Below, piece by piece: positions 15,390-24,079 of a stretch of DNA of 44,228 nucleotides. The stretch covers positions 1 to 44,228 of the IMG/VR virus record IMGVR_UViG_3300030339_000083; one strand, 5' to 3'. This DNA comes from a virus. The position numbers were made by a program, and so were the translations under genes. The notes beneath the pieces are model-generated. The model did no database searches and had not been told where the DNA came from. It saw only the letters and a program-made list of their open reading frames with translations. Every line of letters starts with the position of its first letter. The first letter of the stretch is position 1.

Positions 15390-16439
15390 TTATCCGAGGT
15401 TAAATTTGCTTATAAGTGATTGCGCTTGTGTCTCGTTTATTTGATCGGAGGACAAAAGCCTCTGAATAGTGGAAACTTGTCCGGTTGTTGTTCTGTTCAT
15501 TCCGACCTGATAGCTTGCCGCATCGTCAGAAAGTTTGGTTACTGCTTTAGGAGCGCTATTTGCCAACCCGTAAATTGAAAGCAGCTGGTCTGTATATTTG
15601 CCGCCGTTTGTGGCCGCGAAGTTATACATCTCCTGTGGAGTAGCTTGGTTTGCTTTCATCGTGCCTAGCGCGGAGTTGACTTGTGAGTATGTCATGCCAG
15701 TGCCCGTTCCGGAACCAGAACCAGAACCGCTTCCGCTGCTACTCGTTTTCGTCGCCTTTATGTAATTTATCTGATTATCAATTGTCTGTTGGTCGGCTTT
15801 TGCTTGTGCAGTCTGCTGGTCAGATATCTTTTGCGTTCTCGCAGCTTGTAAATATGGTATTTTCCAATCGTCGGATGGGTCGTTGTTATTTGCTACTTTG
15901 TCCGCCTCAGCCTGATAGTTGCTGTAATATGCCTGTATGGTATTGGCATAATCCGACTTTTCCGTTGCAAGGTCACTTTTGGCGTTTGTGGTGTAGTTAT
16001 TTAAAATTGTGGATTTTGCGTTCTGAATTGCCGTTGCTTTTGAAGCGTCGATATCCGATAAGGCGTTTGCTCTCTCTGTGCCAAGTGTTGCAAGCCTGTC
16101 TGAAACATAAGACGAACGCCCCATACCTCTTGACAACGCATCATTGTTTGCGTTTTGGTCTGCGGTATCGTAGGATTTGTTTGTATTGGTTTTCTGAGTG
16201 TCATAACTTGTCCCGACTTGATTTGTTGCTGCAATGCCCGCCGCTGAATCAAGCTCTGAATCACTTGCATATTTGCCATACTTCGATATATCAGAGGCGG
16301 TTTTCTGTATTCTCGCCTGTTCCGTTGCATCTATTTGAGACTGCAACTGTGCTTGAGCCGTAGGGTCGGTTGTTGCAGACTTTTGCTTTTGCAATGCGGT
16401 TTTAAGCGCTGAATAATCTGTATTTACATCATAGGCCAT
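15390..16439 (-). CDS. Putative internal virion / ejection protein
   Basis: A 349-residue, strongly helical protein rich in Ala, Gln, Ser, Thr and Asp, with long coiled-coil potential (residues 1-220) and a glycine-serine linker (SSSGSGSGSGSGTGTG) before a C-terminal helical domain of about 100 residues. It contains a GMGRSSYVSDRLATL motif seen in phage proteins encoded beside large internal proteins. It lies 12 bases upstream of the 1551-aa gene, with which it probably forms the ejectosome set, comparable in position to P22 gp7/gp20/gp16. The assignment is from composition and context only. GAGAGGAG precedes the ATG. Confidence 0.6.
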   Translation of the reverse strand: MAYDVNTDYSALKTALQKQKSATTDPTAQAQLQSQIDATEQARIQKTASDISKYGKYASDSELDSAAGIAATNQVGTSYDTQKTNTNKSYDTADQNANNDALSRGMGRSSYVSDRLATLGTERANALSDIDASKATAIQNAKSTILNNYTTNAKSDLATEKSDYANTIQAYYSNYQAEADKVANNNDPSDDWKIPYLQAARTQKISDQQTAQAKADQQTIDNQINYIKATKTSSSGSGSGSGSGTGTGMTYSQVNSALGTMKANQATPQEMYNFAATNGGKYTDQLLSIYGLANSAPKAVTKLSDDAASYQVGMNRTTTGQVSTIQRLLSSDQINETQAQSLISKFNLG

Positions 16440-16502
16440 GTTTTAATCTCCTCTCTTTTGGTGTCGCTTTAACTAATTTAAAGTTTTTAAATTCCAAAGA
16501 TG

Positions 16503-18182
16503 TTAAACTACATTCAAAACCACATCATCAATAAAGGCGTCACCATTTGAAACAAACGACAGCTCTAATCTATTGGTAGCCATAGGGAGTCTATCAAGAG
16601 GATAAGCAAATGAGAATTGCCATGCACCATTTCCAGTAGCAGTAACTGCTGACCATTCTGTGCCCAATAGAATATTATCAGCTGTATAAGCTTTTAACAC
16701 ACCATAAGCTTCAACTCCAACAGCGGACTTGCTCCAAAAAGATAATTTAGGTCTCTGATTTCCGATTAGCCCAATTATATTAAATTTTGATGTTGAGCCG
16801 TTTACTATTTTTAATGATGTTGCACCAGTATGATGTTCTGTAGTATTAACGGCAGCTCCTCCTGTTAATGTAAATCCATGCGTACCTTCAAAGCTCCAAG
16901 ATGGTAATACGTTGCTTCCTAATCCAACGTTTGCTTCAACGGCTCCACTATACTCACAAATATTCTTTACCCTCACTGCCAAACCTTCAACAAGGTTAAA
17001 TGCTGGATATGCGGCGGCATAAGCCGCAATTTTAGTCGCATCTCCATATGAACCTTTAATCATTACGTTTTCAAGAAATAGACCACCCTCTAACACATTC
17101 GAATCAACATAAAACAAAGGATGGGTAATTGTACCTTGTGAGTCTATATTGCTGTCTCTAATAGTAAGAGATGCACCGTCACCAGATATTTTAATCCAAT
17201 AATCTTCATAAACATTGGTTTCGAAATGGCAGTGAGAGCAATATACAGTAGATGAATTAGATATATCAAACATAACTTGTGAATAATCAAACGAACATCC
17301 TTCAAAAGATAAAAATCCGGAAGGCTGGTTAATATCTACAATTATATCTGTATCTTGATAATATCCCCCAAAAGTCATACCGTTAAAGCAAATACGTTCA
17401 AAGTAATCTGTTCCTCCTGATGGTATATAAATACATTTATTTCCAGTAATAGCACCGCCAGAGAAAACGCAGTTCCAAGTGTGTCCAGAAAATTCTAAAC
17501 ATTTTGGAAAGCCTTGTATATCGCAATTATTGAATTGAACCATTGCAATACCATCTAATGATGTTGTTGTTGTACTATAAAATTTTATACCAGTAGCATC
17601 TGAGCCTGATTTCCAACGCAAGTGCAGATTTTTAAAGCCTAAGTATGACTGTCCATAAATGCCATTATATGAATTAGAGAAAGCCCATACATCGCCTTCG
17701 GCATATGAATAATCAAATGAGTTAACAAGTTGTATAGCGACACTTGCACCGTCTGACGTAATAGTTGCACCATTGCATTCGACTATTACTTTATTGACAT
17801 CAATATTTAATGTGCTTGTTATGCGATAATCACCAGGAGGAAAGGATAGTATCCCTTTGCCGTAATCACTATTCAGGATTGCATCATGGGCTGATTGAAT
17901 AGCTGTCGTATCATCTGTAGAGCCGTCGCCTTTTGCTCCATATGACTTAACGTTTAGAACACCAACAGAACCACTGACCGCAGAAGAAAAGTCTGATATT
18001 GTAGAGGCAAGTTGTGTTCCCGTATGGTGGGAGCGATTAAACACGTCTGCACGATGTTCGTTAGGGTCGTACATGCTCGCAACCATGTTTCCGGAGCCGT
18101 CACCGCTTGGGCCTGTATCGCCCTTTATTGTGGGAAGCTTAATCCATCCTCCCGAACCGTTAGGTATTTTTATTGAAGGCAT
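16503..18182 (-). CDS. Tailspike, pectate-lyase beta-helix fold
   Basis: A 559-residue tailspike. It opens with a short tip (MPSIKIPNGSGGWIKLP) and a collagen-like TIKGDTGPSGDGSG stretch, then a helical neck. The pectate_lyase_3 signature (VLNVKSYGAKGDGSTDDTTAIQSA) at about residue 78 starts a right-handed beta helix that runs to about 400, with the usual strings of N-G-V-like turns. Residues 420-559 form a separate jelly-roll-like module (SWSFEGTHGFTLTGGAAV ... LSFVSNGDAFIDDVVLNVV) resembling a carbohydrate-binding domain. It probably binds and perhaps cleaves a host surface polysaccharide. Coding is clearly more AT-rich in the third positions here than in the neighbouring genes, suggesting recent exchange. 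Confidence 0.85.
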   Translation of the reverse strand: MPSIKIPNGSGGWIKLPTIKGDTGPSGDGSGNMVASMYDPNEHRADVFNRSHHTGTQLASTISDFSSAVSGSVGVLNVKSYGAKGDGSTDDTTAIQSAHDAILNSDYGKGILSFPPGDYRITSTLNIDVNKVIVECNGATITSDGASVAIQLVNSFDYSYAEGDVWAFSNSYNGIYGQSYLGFKNLHLRWKSGSDATGIKFYSTTTTSLDGIAMVQFNNCDIQGFPKCLEFSGHTWNCVFSGGAITGNKCIYIPSGGTDYFERICFNGMTFGGYYQDTDIIVDINQPSGFLSFEGCSFDYSQVMFDISNSSTVYCSHCHFETNVYEDYWIKISGDGASLTIRDSNIDSQGTITHPLFYVDSNVLEGGLFLENVMIKGSYGDATKIAAYAAAYPAFNLVEGLAVRVKNICEYSGAVEANVGLGSNVLPSWSFEGTHGFTLTGGAAVNTTEHHTGATSLKIVNGSTSKFNIIGLIGNQRPKLSFWSKSAVGVEAYGVLKAYTADNILLGTEWSAVTATGNGAWQFSFAYPLDRLPMATNRLELSFVSNGDAFIDDVVLNVV

Positions 18183-18193
18183 TTTTCTCTCCT

Positions 18194-21019
18194 TTAAAGT
18201 TCTGCTGAAAAATCAATATGGTCAGCGTTGGTTATCCTTAATTGATACATTGCGCCTTGCGTTGCTCCCGCTACAGTCGCAGTCATATAAACAGCACTCG
18301 GAACCATTGCGTTAGGCGCAAGTCCTGATATTGCTAAATCCGTTTGGCCATTTCTGCACACAATATTACTTAAACTTCCGACCGCCACAGAGGGACTTAT
18401 TCTCATTGTTGTTGGAATAGGTACAATAAAGTTAATCGCGGTTGAAATAGCACCGTTTCCATTTGCAATATTTATATTGCCACTCGTCGTATATCGTACA
18501 AAAAACTCTTGGCACAAATTCAATTGTTCACCATAATTAGAGGGAAATTTATCCGAATACGCATATGCTATTGTCGTAGCAACAGATGTGGTAAAGGTGA
18601 TATAGGGAACATAGGTTGTTGATATTCCGCATAGTGTAGCGGCATACGATTCAAACCCTATAGTTACCGTAACAGCTCCTGCTGTTGCCGTGACTGCTGA
18701 GCCTGTGTTTGTTGCGGGGAATGTCATTGAGAGCACATATTCTGTGCCTCCAACATTAATCGTAACGGGCAAAATTTTGCTATAAAGATTTGCGGGGAGT
18801 ATTTCAAAATACTGTTTAAGCACTCCGTTGAGTGAAATTCCTGTTCCGCTTGTCCATGTTACCGAACCGCTTACAAGTTTCCACATATCCATAAAATATG
18901 CGCCCGCTGTCGAAAACGCAGTACCGCTTGTTACATTTCTTTGATTGACTGGACACAAAAAGTTCCCGTTTATGATTTGGGCTGGAACATTTGCGACTAC
19001 ACCTAGGTTTGCTCTTGCCGCTGATGCCGTCGCTCCGCCGTGCCCACCATATTTTATAGGCAATGGATTAAACGGAGTGTATCTCGTGCACCGCCATATT
19101 CCGCCGCCACCACTTGTAAACTCAACTACATCACCTGATGCTAAGACTAAATCCTGTCCGCCCATAAGTATCATTGTTGTAGCGTTATACGTTATCGTTG
19201 CAGCAACAGAAAATCTTAATCTTCGACTAGCCCCCTGTGTAACAGTTCCAAATGATGTAATTGGCCCCGTTCCAGCCGTAACAATGATGTAGTTTCCTGC
19301 CTGTGCGCCGATGTCCATTGTTCCGGCAAGCGCCATTGACGTTATAAGTGCCTCGTTTATGGCTCCGGTCATTGTTCCACCAGAAAGAGCAAGTCCACCA
19401 AGCCCCGCAAGCGTTTGGTCTCCCGTGTTACTTCCGCTAAGCGTACTGATACCAAGCTTTGACTTTATTGTAGCTGTAGTTTCATCCCCAGTATTCGTTC
19501 CGCTAGTTGCCAAAACTGCGGTAGAATTACTTGCCACTGATATTGCAGAACCGTTGCCGTATAGAATTCCGGTTTGTGCGGTTGTATCTTTTGTAGATGC
19601 GGGCATTGCGTGTTTATGGTCGCGTCTTGCCGCTACCGTAGCAGTCCCGACCGCTGCCGAATCTCCGTAAGCCTGAGTTGTTGGAGCAGTCGTATCAAAC
19701 GCCAAAATGGTCGCATCTGTTTTTACAAATGTTGCAGCTGAGCCAGCCGCATTTGCTGTTCCGAGAGTTATTGACGGAGAACCCCCAATCGGTATAGTTT
19801 GGTCGCCTGTATTGCTACCGCTGAGTGTGGTTATTCCCAGTTTGGATTTGATTGTCGCGGTTGTCTCGTCGCCCGTATTAGCTCCAGACGTATTTCCGAT
19901 AATCGTCTTTTGTGCATCGGTGCAATACCGTTTATCTGTGGAATCTGCAATATCCGCAGTGCTAAGCGTAATATCTGCGGACAGCACTTTAGAGTTTACG
20001 GTTCTTGTATTTGGAACGGGGGTAAATCCAAGAGCGTCTTGTTTTCCGTTCCATGTTGATTTTTCGGTATCTGTAACAAAACGGTTGTTTGCATCTTGAG
20101 TAATAATCGACGGCGCATGATTTGCGGGATGAACATAATTATTCGCATTTTCCGCAATTCCAGACAACTTGGATTTTTCTGTTGATGTATAATCCTCTGT
20201 TGACAATCCTTTTCCGGCAATCTTATCAACTTTTAAATTTAATGCCGTCTGCGTAGCTGTGGAAATTGGCTTGCTTAAGTCGGAAGTATTATCAACATTT
20301 CCTAAACCGATATCTGATTTTGTAACCGTTGAAATTGCGTCATCGTCAGAATCAATCCAAAGAACGGCATAAGTTGGTTCGTCTGCTTGATATACAGCTC
20401 CCGGAGGGCCAATACTATAATCACCACTATTTTCATATGCGCCTATTTCGGCATTCCATATGAACCAGTTGTGTGTTGTATCATCTACGTAGGGAGCATG
20501 AGTTAGTGCAAGTTCAGCTGCCGCCTGTGCAGCCTGTGCCGCTGTAGCCGCGTCCTCTGCATCTGAAATGGTGTCTTTAATATCATCAATTTCCGCTTGC
20601 AGTTGTTCGGCCTGTGTTGGTGTTGGCTCTTCGGGAGCAACGTCCGTTTCAGGAATAATTGCAGATAACACTTTCATTGTCGTAGAAGCAGACATAATAA
20701 TGCGTTCTGCGGTTGTTCCGTCTGTTGCAAGGTCAATTCCTCGGATTGTAATTGTCATTTCTCCGGGATACGCTAACGGTTCGGCGGGAATTGGTACAAT
20801 ATATGCACCGGAAACAATCAAATCAGTTGTTAAAAGCCTATATACCGCATTCGCTCCGTTAACATCGAAGAAATACATTTTCTTTGTCGTTCCATCCCAA
20901 GTACTATCAAACGTCAGAGAAAGCGAAACCGCATTGAAACTGCCCTCTGCGCCAGCAACTTTATTGGAAAGTTTAATATTTTCTCCGGTAACTACGGCTG
21001 TTATAATTCTATTTGCCAA
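18194..21019 (-). CDS. Tail fibre protein with BppU-like N-terminus
   Basis: A 941-residue fibre. The N-terminal 115 residues (MANRIITAVVTGENIKLSNK, DSTWDGTTKKMYFFD) resemble the BppU-type baseplate attachment domain. A coiled coil follows (EQLQAEIDDIKDTISDAEDA, then an Ala-rich stretch), then tail-fibre repeats (SDIGLGNVDNTSDLSKPIS). A 30-residue unit containing NTGDETTATIKSKLGI and SGSNTGDQT occurs twice, near residues 380-410 and 505-535. The last 230 residues look like a host-range tip. It likely links the short tail to the spike and contacts the cell. An internal duplication of this kind is common in fibres. Confidence 0.8.
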   Translation of the reverse strand: MANRIITAVVTGENIKLSNKVAGAEGSFNAVSLSLTFDSTWDGTTKKMYFFDVNGANAVYRLLTTDLIVSGAYIVPIPAEPLAYPGEMTITIRGIDLATDGTTAERIIMSASTTMKVLSAIIPETDVAPEEPTPTQAEQLQAEIDDIKDTISDAEDAATAAQAAQAAAELALTHAPYVDDTTHNWFIWNAEIGAYENSGDYSIGPPGAVYQADEPTYAVLWIDSDDDAISTVTKSDIGLGNVDNTSDLSKPISTATQTALNLKVDKIAGKGLSTEDYTSTEKSKLSGIAENANNYVHPANHAPSIITQDANNRFVTDTEKSTWNGKQDALGFTPVPNTRTVNSKVLSADITLSTADIADSTDKRYCTDAQKTIIGNTSGANTGDETTATIKSKLGITTLSGSNTGDQTIPIGGSPSITLGTANAAGSAATFVKTDATILAFDTTAPTTQAYGDSAAVGTATVAARRDHKHAMPASTKDTTAQTGILYGNGSAISVASNSTAVLATSGTNTGDETTATIKSKLGISTLSGSNTGDQTLAGLGGLALSGGTMTGAINEALITSMALAGTMDIGAQAGNYIIVTAGTGPITSFGTVTQGASRRLRFSVAATITYNATTMILMGGQDLVLASGDVVEFTSGGGGIWRCTRYTPFNPLPIKYGGHGGATASAARANLGVVANVPAQIINGNFLCPVNQRNVTSGTAFSTAGAYFMDMWKLVSGSVTWTSGTGISLNGVLKQYFEILPANLYSKILPVTINVGGTEYVLSMTFPATNTGSAVTATAGAVTVTIGFESYAATLCGISTTYVPYITFTTSVATTIAYAYSDKFPSNYGEQLNLCQEFFVRYTTSGNINIANGNGAISTAINFIVPIPTTMRISPSVAVGSLSNIVCRNGQTDLAISGLAPNAMVPSAVYMTATVAGATQGAMYQLRITNADHIDFSAEL

Positions 21020-21033
21020 TATATCTCACCCCT

Positions 21034-21669
21034 CTATTGAAGTACTCCGTTTATGTAAACAGAACCGTTTATGTCAACTCTTCCGCCAGACTTGCCTATG
21101 TCAACATTTCCGCTATATCCCGAACTTGCGCCGATATAAATCGTTCCGCTTGTTGCATCAATAGACATGTTTCCGATTCCTCTGATTTTAAGCGGGTTGC
21201 TTGAAAACATATTTTGCAAAACAACTGAACCCGAATCAATATTGAAACTAGCTAAAGGCAATCCCGTGCTCGGGTCATAAGGGTCAGAATAAAGTTCTAG
21301 TTTTCCGTCACGCAATACCGCATAATATCCAACTTCGTTTTCGCTGATTATTTCAACACCTTGTAATGTGCCGCCAGTAACCCTATCCGCGCTGATTGTT
21401 CCCGTTGTGATATGTCCACCGTTAATAACCGTTGTGCTGTCAGGGTCAGACAAATCCACAAACGAAACCTTACTATTAAAAACAGTGTTTGTTTCTGTGT
21501 TTAAGTTTGCCAGATTCAACCCGCCTTGAATAATCTTTGCAACGTAGTAGTTGAAGTCGCTTTGAGCTTTCAAATCAAGCGCAGAAAGCGTGTATGTTCC
21601 ATCTTTGTTTAAAACTCCGCGTAATTGCGGAGGGTCAAGATATGAAGTTGTTGAATTAGCACTAGCCAT
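21034..21669 (-). CDS. Tail-tip / fibre-connector protein
   Basis: A 211-residue protein with a helical N-terminal part (LDLKAQSDFNYYVAKIIQGG) and the motif INGGHITTGTISADRVTGGTL, which recurs in tail-tip and baseplate proteins just before beta-prism or beta-helical ends. The C-terminus is beta-rich and repetitive (GTIYIGASSGYSGNVDIGKSGGRVDINGSVYINGVLQ), a typical intertwined trimer tip. The ATG at 21669 follows GAGGATTG, right after the gp10-like gene's stop. It likely sits between the connector and the fibre encoded downstream. Confidence 0.65.
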   Translation of the reverse strand: MASANSTTSYLDPPQLRGVLNKDGTYTLSALDLKAQSDFNYYVAKIIQGGLNLANLNTETNTVFNSKVSFVDLSDPDSTTVINGGHITTGTISADRVTGGTLQGVEIISENEVGYYAVLRDGKLELYSDPYDPSTGLPLASFNIDSGSVVLQNMFSSNPLKIRGIGNMSIDATSGTIYIGASSGYSGNVDIGKSGGRVDINGSVYINGVLQ

Positions 21670-21671
21670 AA

Positions 21672-23087
21672 TCAATCCTCGTCTGCTTCATAGGTTAATT
21701 CCGGCGCTGTCAATTCAAAATTTGAGCCGGAAACATTTGAAAATTTCATCTTGAATCTGCGCCCCTCTAAATTGATAGATAAAGAGTATAGTTTTCCTGA
21801 CGGACTTAATATTGCATTTTTCGTTTTAGTCTTGTTGTCAAACGTAACGTCAATGCGCAATATTCCATTTCCTTTTGCGTAGAAATAGAGAATGTCGGCG
21901 GTTTTTGTAACACGGTAGGCATGATAAAGCGTAGAACCGGAAACATAACCATCTTGCCAAGGAGTTTCCCAAAACGCGTTGATATGTGTACCGTCAAAAG
22001 TTGTTGAATTCGCATCTAACGCAAACACATATGTTGAATTTGCAAACAGCAATTCGTCGCCAAACTCCATAAAATCAGTTATGGTTATTCCGCGCCATAT
22101 CATGAACGTACCGTTAAGTAGGTCATAGACAATAACCGCGTTGTTTGTCGTTGAGCTTCCCTCCGGAAATGCACAATACAATATGTGCTTATGGATTATG
22201 CTAACGGCATTTTGAGCATAGGATTGATTTATGACGATATCTTTTGCCTTATCTCCAAGCAATGTATAAGCTGAAACCCCGTTGTAATAATACAAGCCAT
22301 CTTTTGAGAGGAAGAACGCTCTGTCGCTTGTTTGGACAATTGTCTTTTCGGCAATCGCTCCAACGGACGAATACACTTGTTTGACCTCATAAACTGACGG
22401 ATATGTTCCGACAACTCTTGAGATATTGTTTGTCTTAAAAATCACCAAATCGGAGAATATGTTTGAAACTCCTATGCAAACTCCGCCGTCCCACGTAGGC
22501 AGATTAATAATTCCTGCGCCATCCTCTGATATAGTCCAATTTTCGGGGCCGGAATGTCCTTCTCCGATGGTATCGGAATAATAAATCGTATTTGGCGTAG
22601 CCTTTACGCCTGTAGCCCATATTCTCTCTGCGTGAAGCGCTAGAGATTTTGCTACCGGAGGGGTACCGCCGAGATTTTCAAATGTAGCTCCGTCCCACTT
22701 TTTCATAACATCCGAGCCATTACCCATAATAACAACGTCCGTTGCGGATATCTGATAATTGAAATAATCCCAATCTCCGCTTGTAAGTCCGGTTGCAAGA
22801 GCAGACCACGCCGAGCCCGTCCAATAATAAATAGCCGTAGCAGTCGCCACAAGCAGATATGATGTAACCGCTCCGGTTGTTGTGTTGGTTTTATAAAACT
22901 TCATCAACCGCGTTATTGCCGCCGGAGCCGCCGTACTTATGTACTTGGAGTATCCGTTTATTGTCTTGAGCGTTCCTGTAGCAATATCAACATTTTGCGC
23001 ATTTTTTGACTGGCTAGTTGAAAGTTCGCTATCGTCAGCAGACTGATTCAATCCTCCGGCAAAGCTCTTTATTTTAAGTGTACTCAT
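21672..23087 (-). CDS. P22 gp10-like tail stabilisation protein
   Basis: A 471-residue, almost all-beta protein opening with KIKSFAGGLNQSADDSELST, a start shared by phage proteins that plug or stabilise the portal channel. Repeated strands of the type LLVATATAIYYWTGSAWS, MKKWDGATFENLG, AFFLSKDGLYYYNG and NNAVIVYDLLNGTFMIWRG suggest a beta-propeller-like hub. Length, composition and gene order (following a gp4-like gene) match the P22 gp10 packaged-DNA stabilisation / tail hub family. The start codon overlaps the previous stop by four bases. Confidence 0.75.
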   Translation of the reverse strand: MSTLKIKSFAGGLNQSADDSELSTSQSKNAQNVDIATGTLKTINGYSKYISTAAPAAITRLMKFYKTNTTTGAVTSYLLVATATAIYYWTGSAWSALATGLTSGDWDYFNYQISATDVVIMGNGSDVMKKWDGATFENLGGTPPVAKSLALHAERIWATGVKATPNTIYYSDTIGEGHSGPENWTISEDGAGIINLPTWDGGVCIGVSNIFSDLVIFKTNNISRVVGTYPSVYEVKQVYSSVGAIAEKTIVQTSDRAFFLSKDGLYYYNGVSAYTLLGDKAKDIVINQSYAQNAVSIIHKHILYCAFPEGSSTTNNAVIVYDLLNGTFMIWRGITITDFMEFGDELLFANSTYVFALDANSTTFDGTHINAFWETPWQDGYVSGSTLYHAYRVTKTADILYFYAKGNGILRIDVTFDNKTKTKNAILSPSGKLYSLSINLEGRRFKMKFSNVSGSNFELTAPELTYEADED

Positions 23088-23659
23088 TCAAAATCACCAT
23101 AGTTATAAGTGGCTTTAACTTTGCGCCGAGCCATCTTACCCCCTCCGCGCAAGGCGTTTAGTCCGGAAGTCCATTTGCTCATCCAATAGCCGGACTTGTT
23201 CAGTGACGTTGATGTACCCTTTATGATGTAATATTGAGCCGCCGCAAAATAGCAAAGCAACCGCCATGAAACGGAATCTGGAAACGGATATACGTCAGTC
23301 GAATCGTCCATATCTGCGGGGATATACTCATATTCAACCGTAAGAGTTTCAAGCGGAGATGCATTGCACCATATCAAACCGTTTTGCTCCTGTGTCCATG
23401 CAAGACACCCGTCAGCGCTCTTTGTCGTTATAAGCCCCCAGAACGTCTTTGTGAGGTCGGCAATGTCAAAGCATGAATTAGCATCAAGTGTGACGTTTTC
23501 GCTCGTAGTGAGCCGTATACGCTGCGCTATGACGTTCTTGGCCTCATTCAGCGCCGACGTTAACCGAGCTTCGACGGTTGAAAAATCATCATCATCTGTG
23601 TCGGCCTTAATATAGTCGGCTGATTCCGTTATCAGCGTTTGTAGTGTTATATCTGCCAT
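23084..23659 (-). CDS. P22 gp4-like head-tail connector protein
   Basis: A 191-residue protein starting MADITLQTLITESADYIKAD. It has helices typical of portal-bound adaptor proteins (FSTVEARLTSALNEAKNVIAQRIRL) and an aromatic middle with VTVEYEYIPADMDDSTDVYPFP, a pattern found in P22 gp4 and T7 gp11-like connectors. It would bind the lower face of the portal after DNA packaging and provide the platform for the gp10-like hub encoded next, which it overlaps by four bases. Assignment rests on sequence pattern and gene order. Confidence 0.7.
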   Translation of the reverse strand: MADITLQTLITESADYIKADTDDDDFSTVEARLTSALNEAKNVIAQRIRLTTSENVTLDANSCFDIADLTKTFWGLITTKSADGCLAWTQEQNGLIWCNASPLETLTVEYEYIPADMDDSTDVYPFPDSVSWRLLCYFAAAQYYIIKGTSTSLNKSGYWMSKWTSGLNALRGGGKMARRKVKATYNYGDFE

Positions 23660-23670
23660 GATTCACCGCC

Positions 23671-24024
23671 TTATGTGTCTTTAATAATTGCTTTTTTCAT
23701 GTCTTTTGCCATTTCGTGTATCATATCGTTACGCCTGTTTTCTTGCGCACGTTTAATTTTCTCGTTATGTTCGTCAACCTCTGCAACGAGGTCGCCGTAA
23801 ATGTTTTTGTAATATGTTTCGCCAATTCCAAGAATTGTGTCGCGGTCAAATTCATCCCATTTGGTGCTCTGGAAAAATGCGCCGTTAAAATAAATTATGT
23901 ATGATTCCGCATCGTAGTTGAACTCAATGTCGAATAGTGGGTCTATACCTTGCAAAATTGGGCGTATCTCGTAACAGTTCGCCCCGTTTTTATCAATTCC
24001 AAACATTTTAGTCTCTGTAATCAT
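23671..24024 (-). CDS. Hypothetical head-region protein
   Basis: A 117-residue protein between the major capsid and connector genes. The N-terminal 75 residues look like a mixed alpha/beta domain with aromatic strands (YDAESYIIYFNGAFFQSTKW). The C-terminal 35 residues are a highly charged helix (VDEHNEKIKRAQENRRNDMIHEMAKDM). AAGGTGAAG precedes the ATG. Not recognised; position suggests a minor head or completion protein. Confidence 0.65.
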   Translation of the reverse strand: MITETKMFGIDKNGANCYEIRPILQGIDPLFDIEFNYDAESYIIYFNGAFFQSTKWDEFDRDTILGIGETYYKNIYGDLVAEVDEHNEKIKRAQENRRNDMIHEMAKDMKKAIIKDT

Positions 24025-24079
24025 TCTTCACCTTTTTAAAACAGGGGCGGTTTTTTATGCCGCCCCCATATATCGTTGG

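Noticed and set aside
15683-16363. A 226-residue open frame antisense to the 349-aa internal virion gene
   Set aside because: It mirrors the repetitive Ala/Gln/Ser codons of the real gene, lacks a ribosome binding site, and is rich in Cys/Leu/Ser as expected of a shadow frame.
18194-21019. Internal duplication in the tail fibre as a possible variable region of a diversity-generating retroelement
   Set aside because: There is no reverse transcriptase gene, no template repeat with adenine-specific differences, and the duplicated unit is an ordinary fibre repeat.
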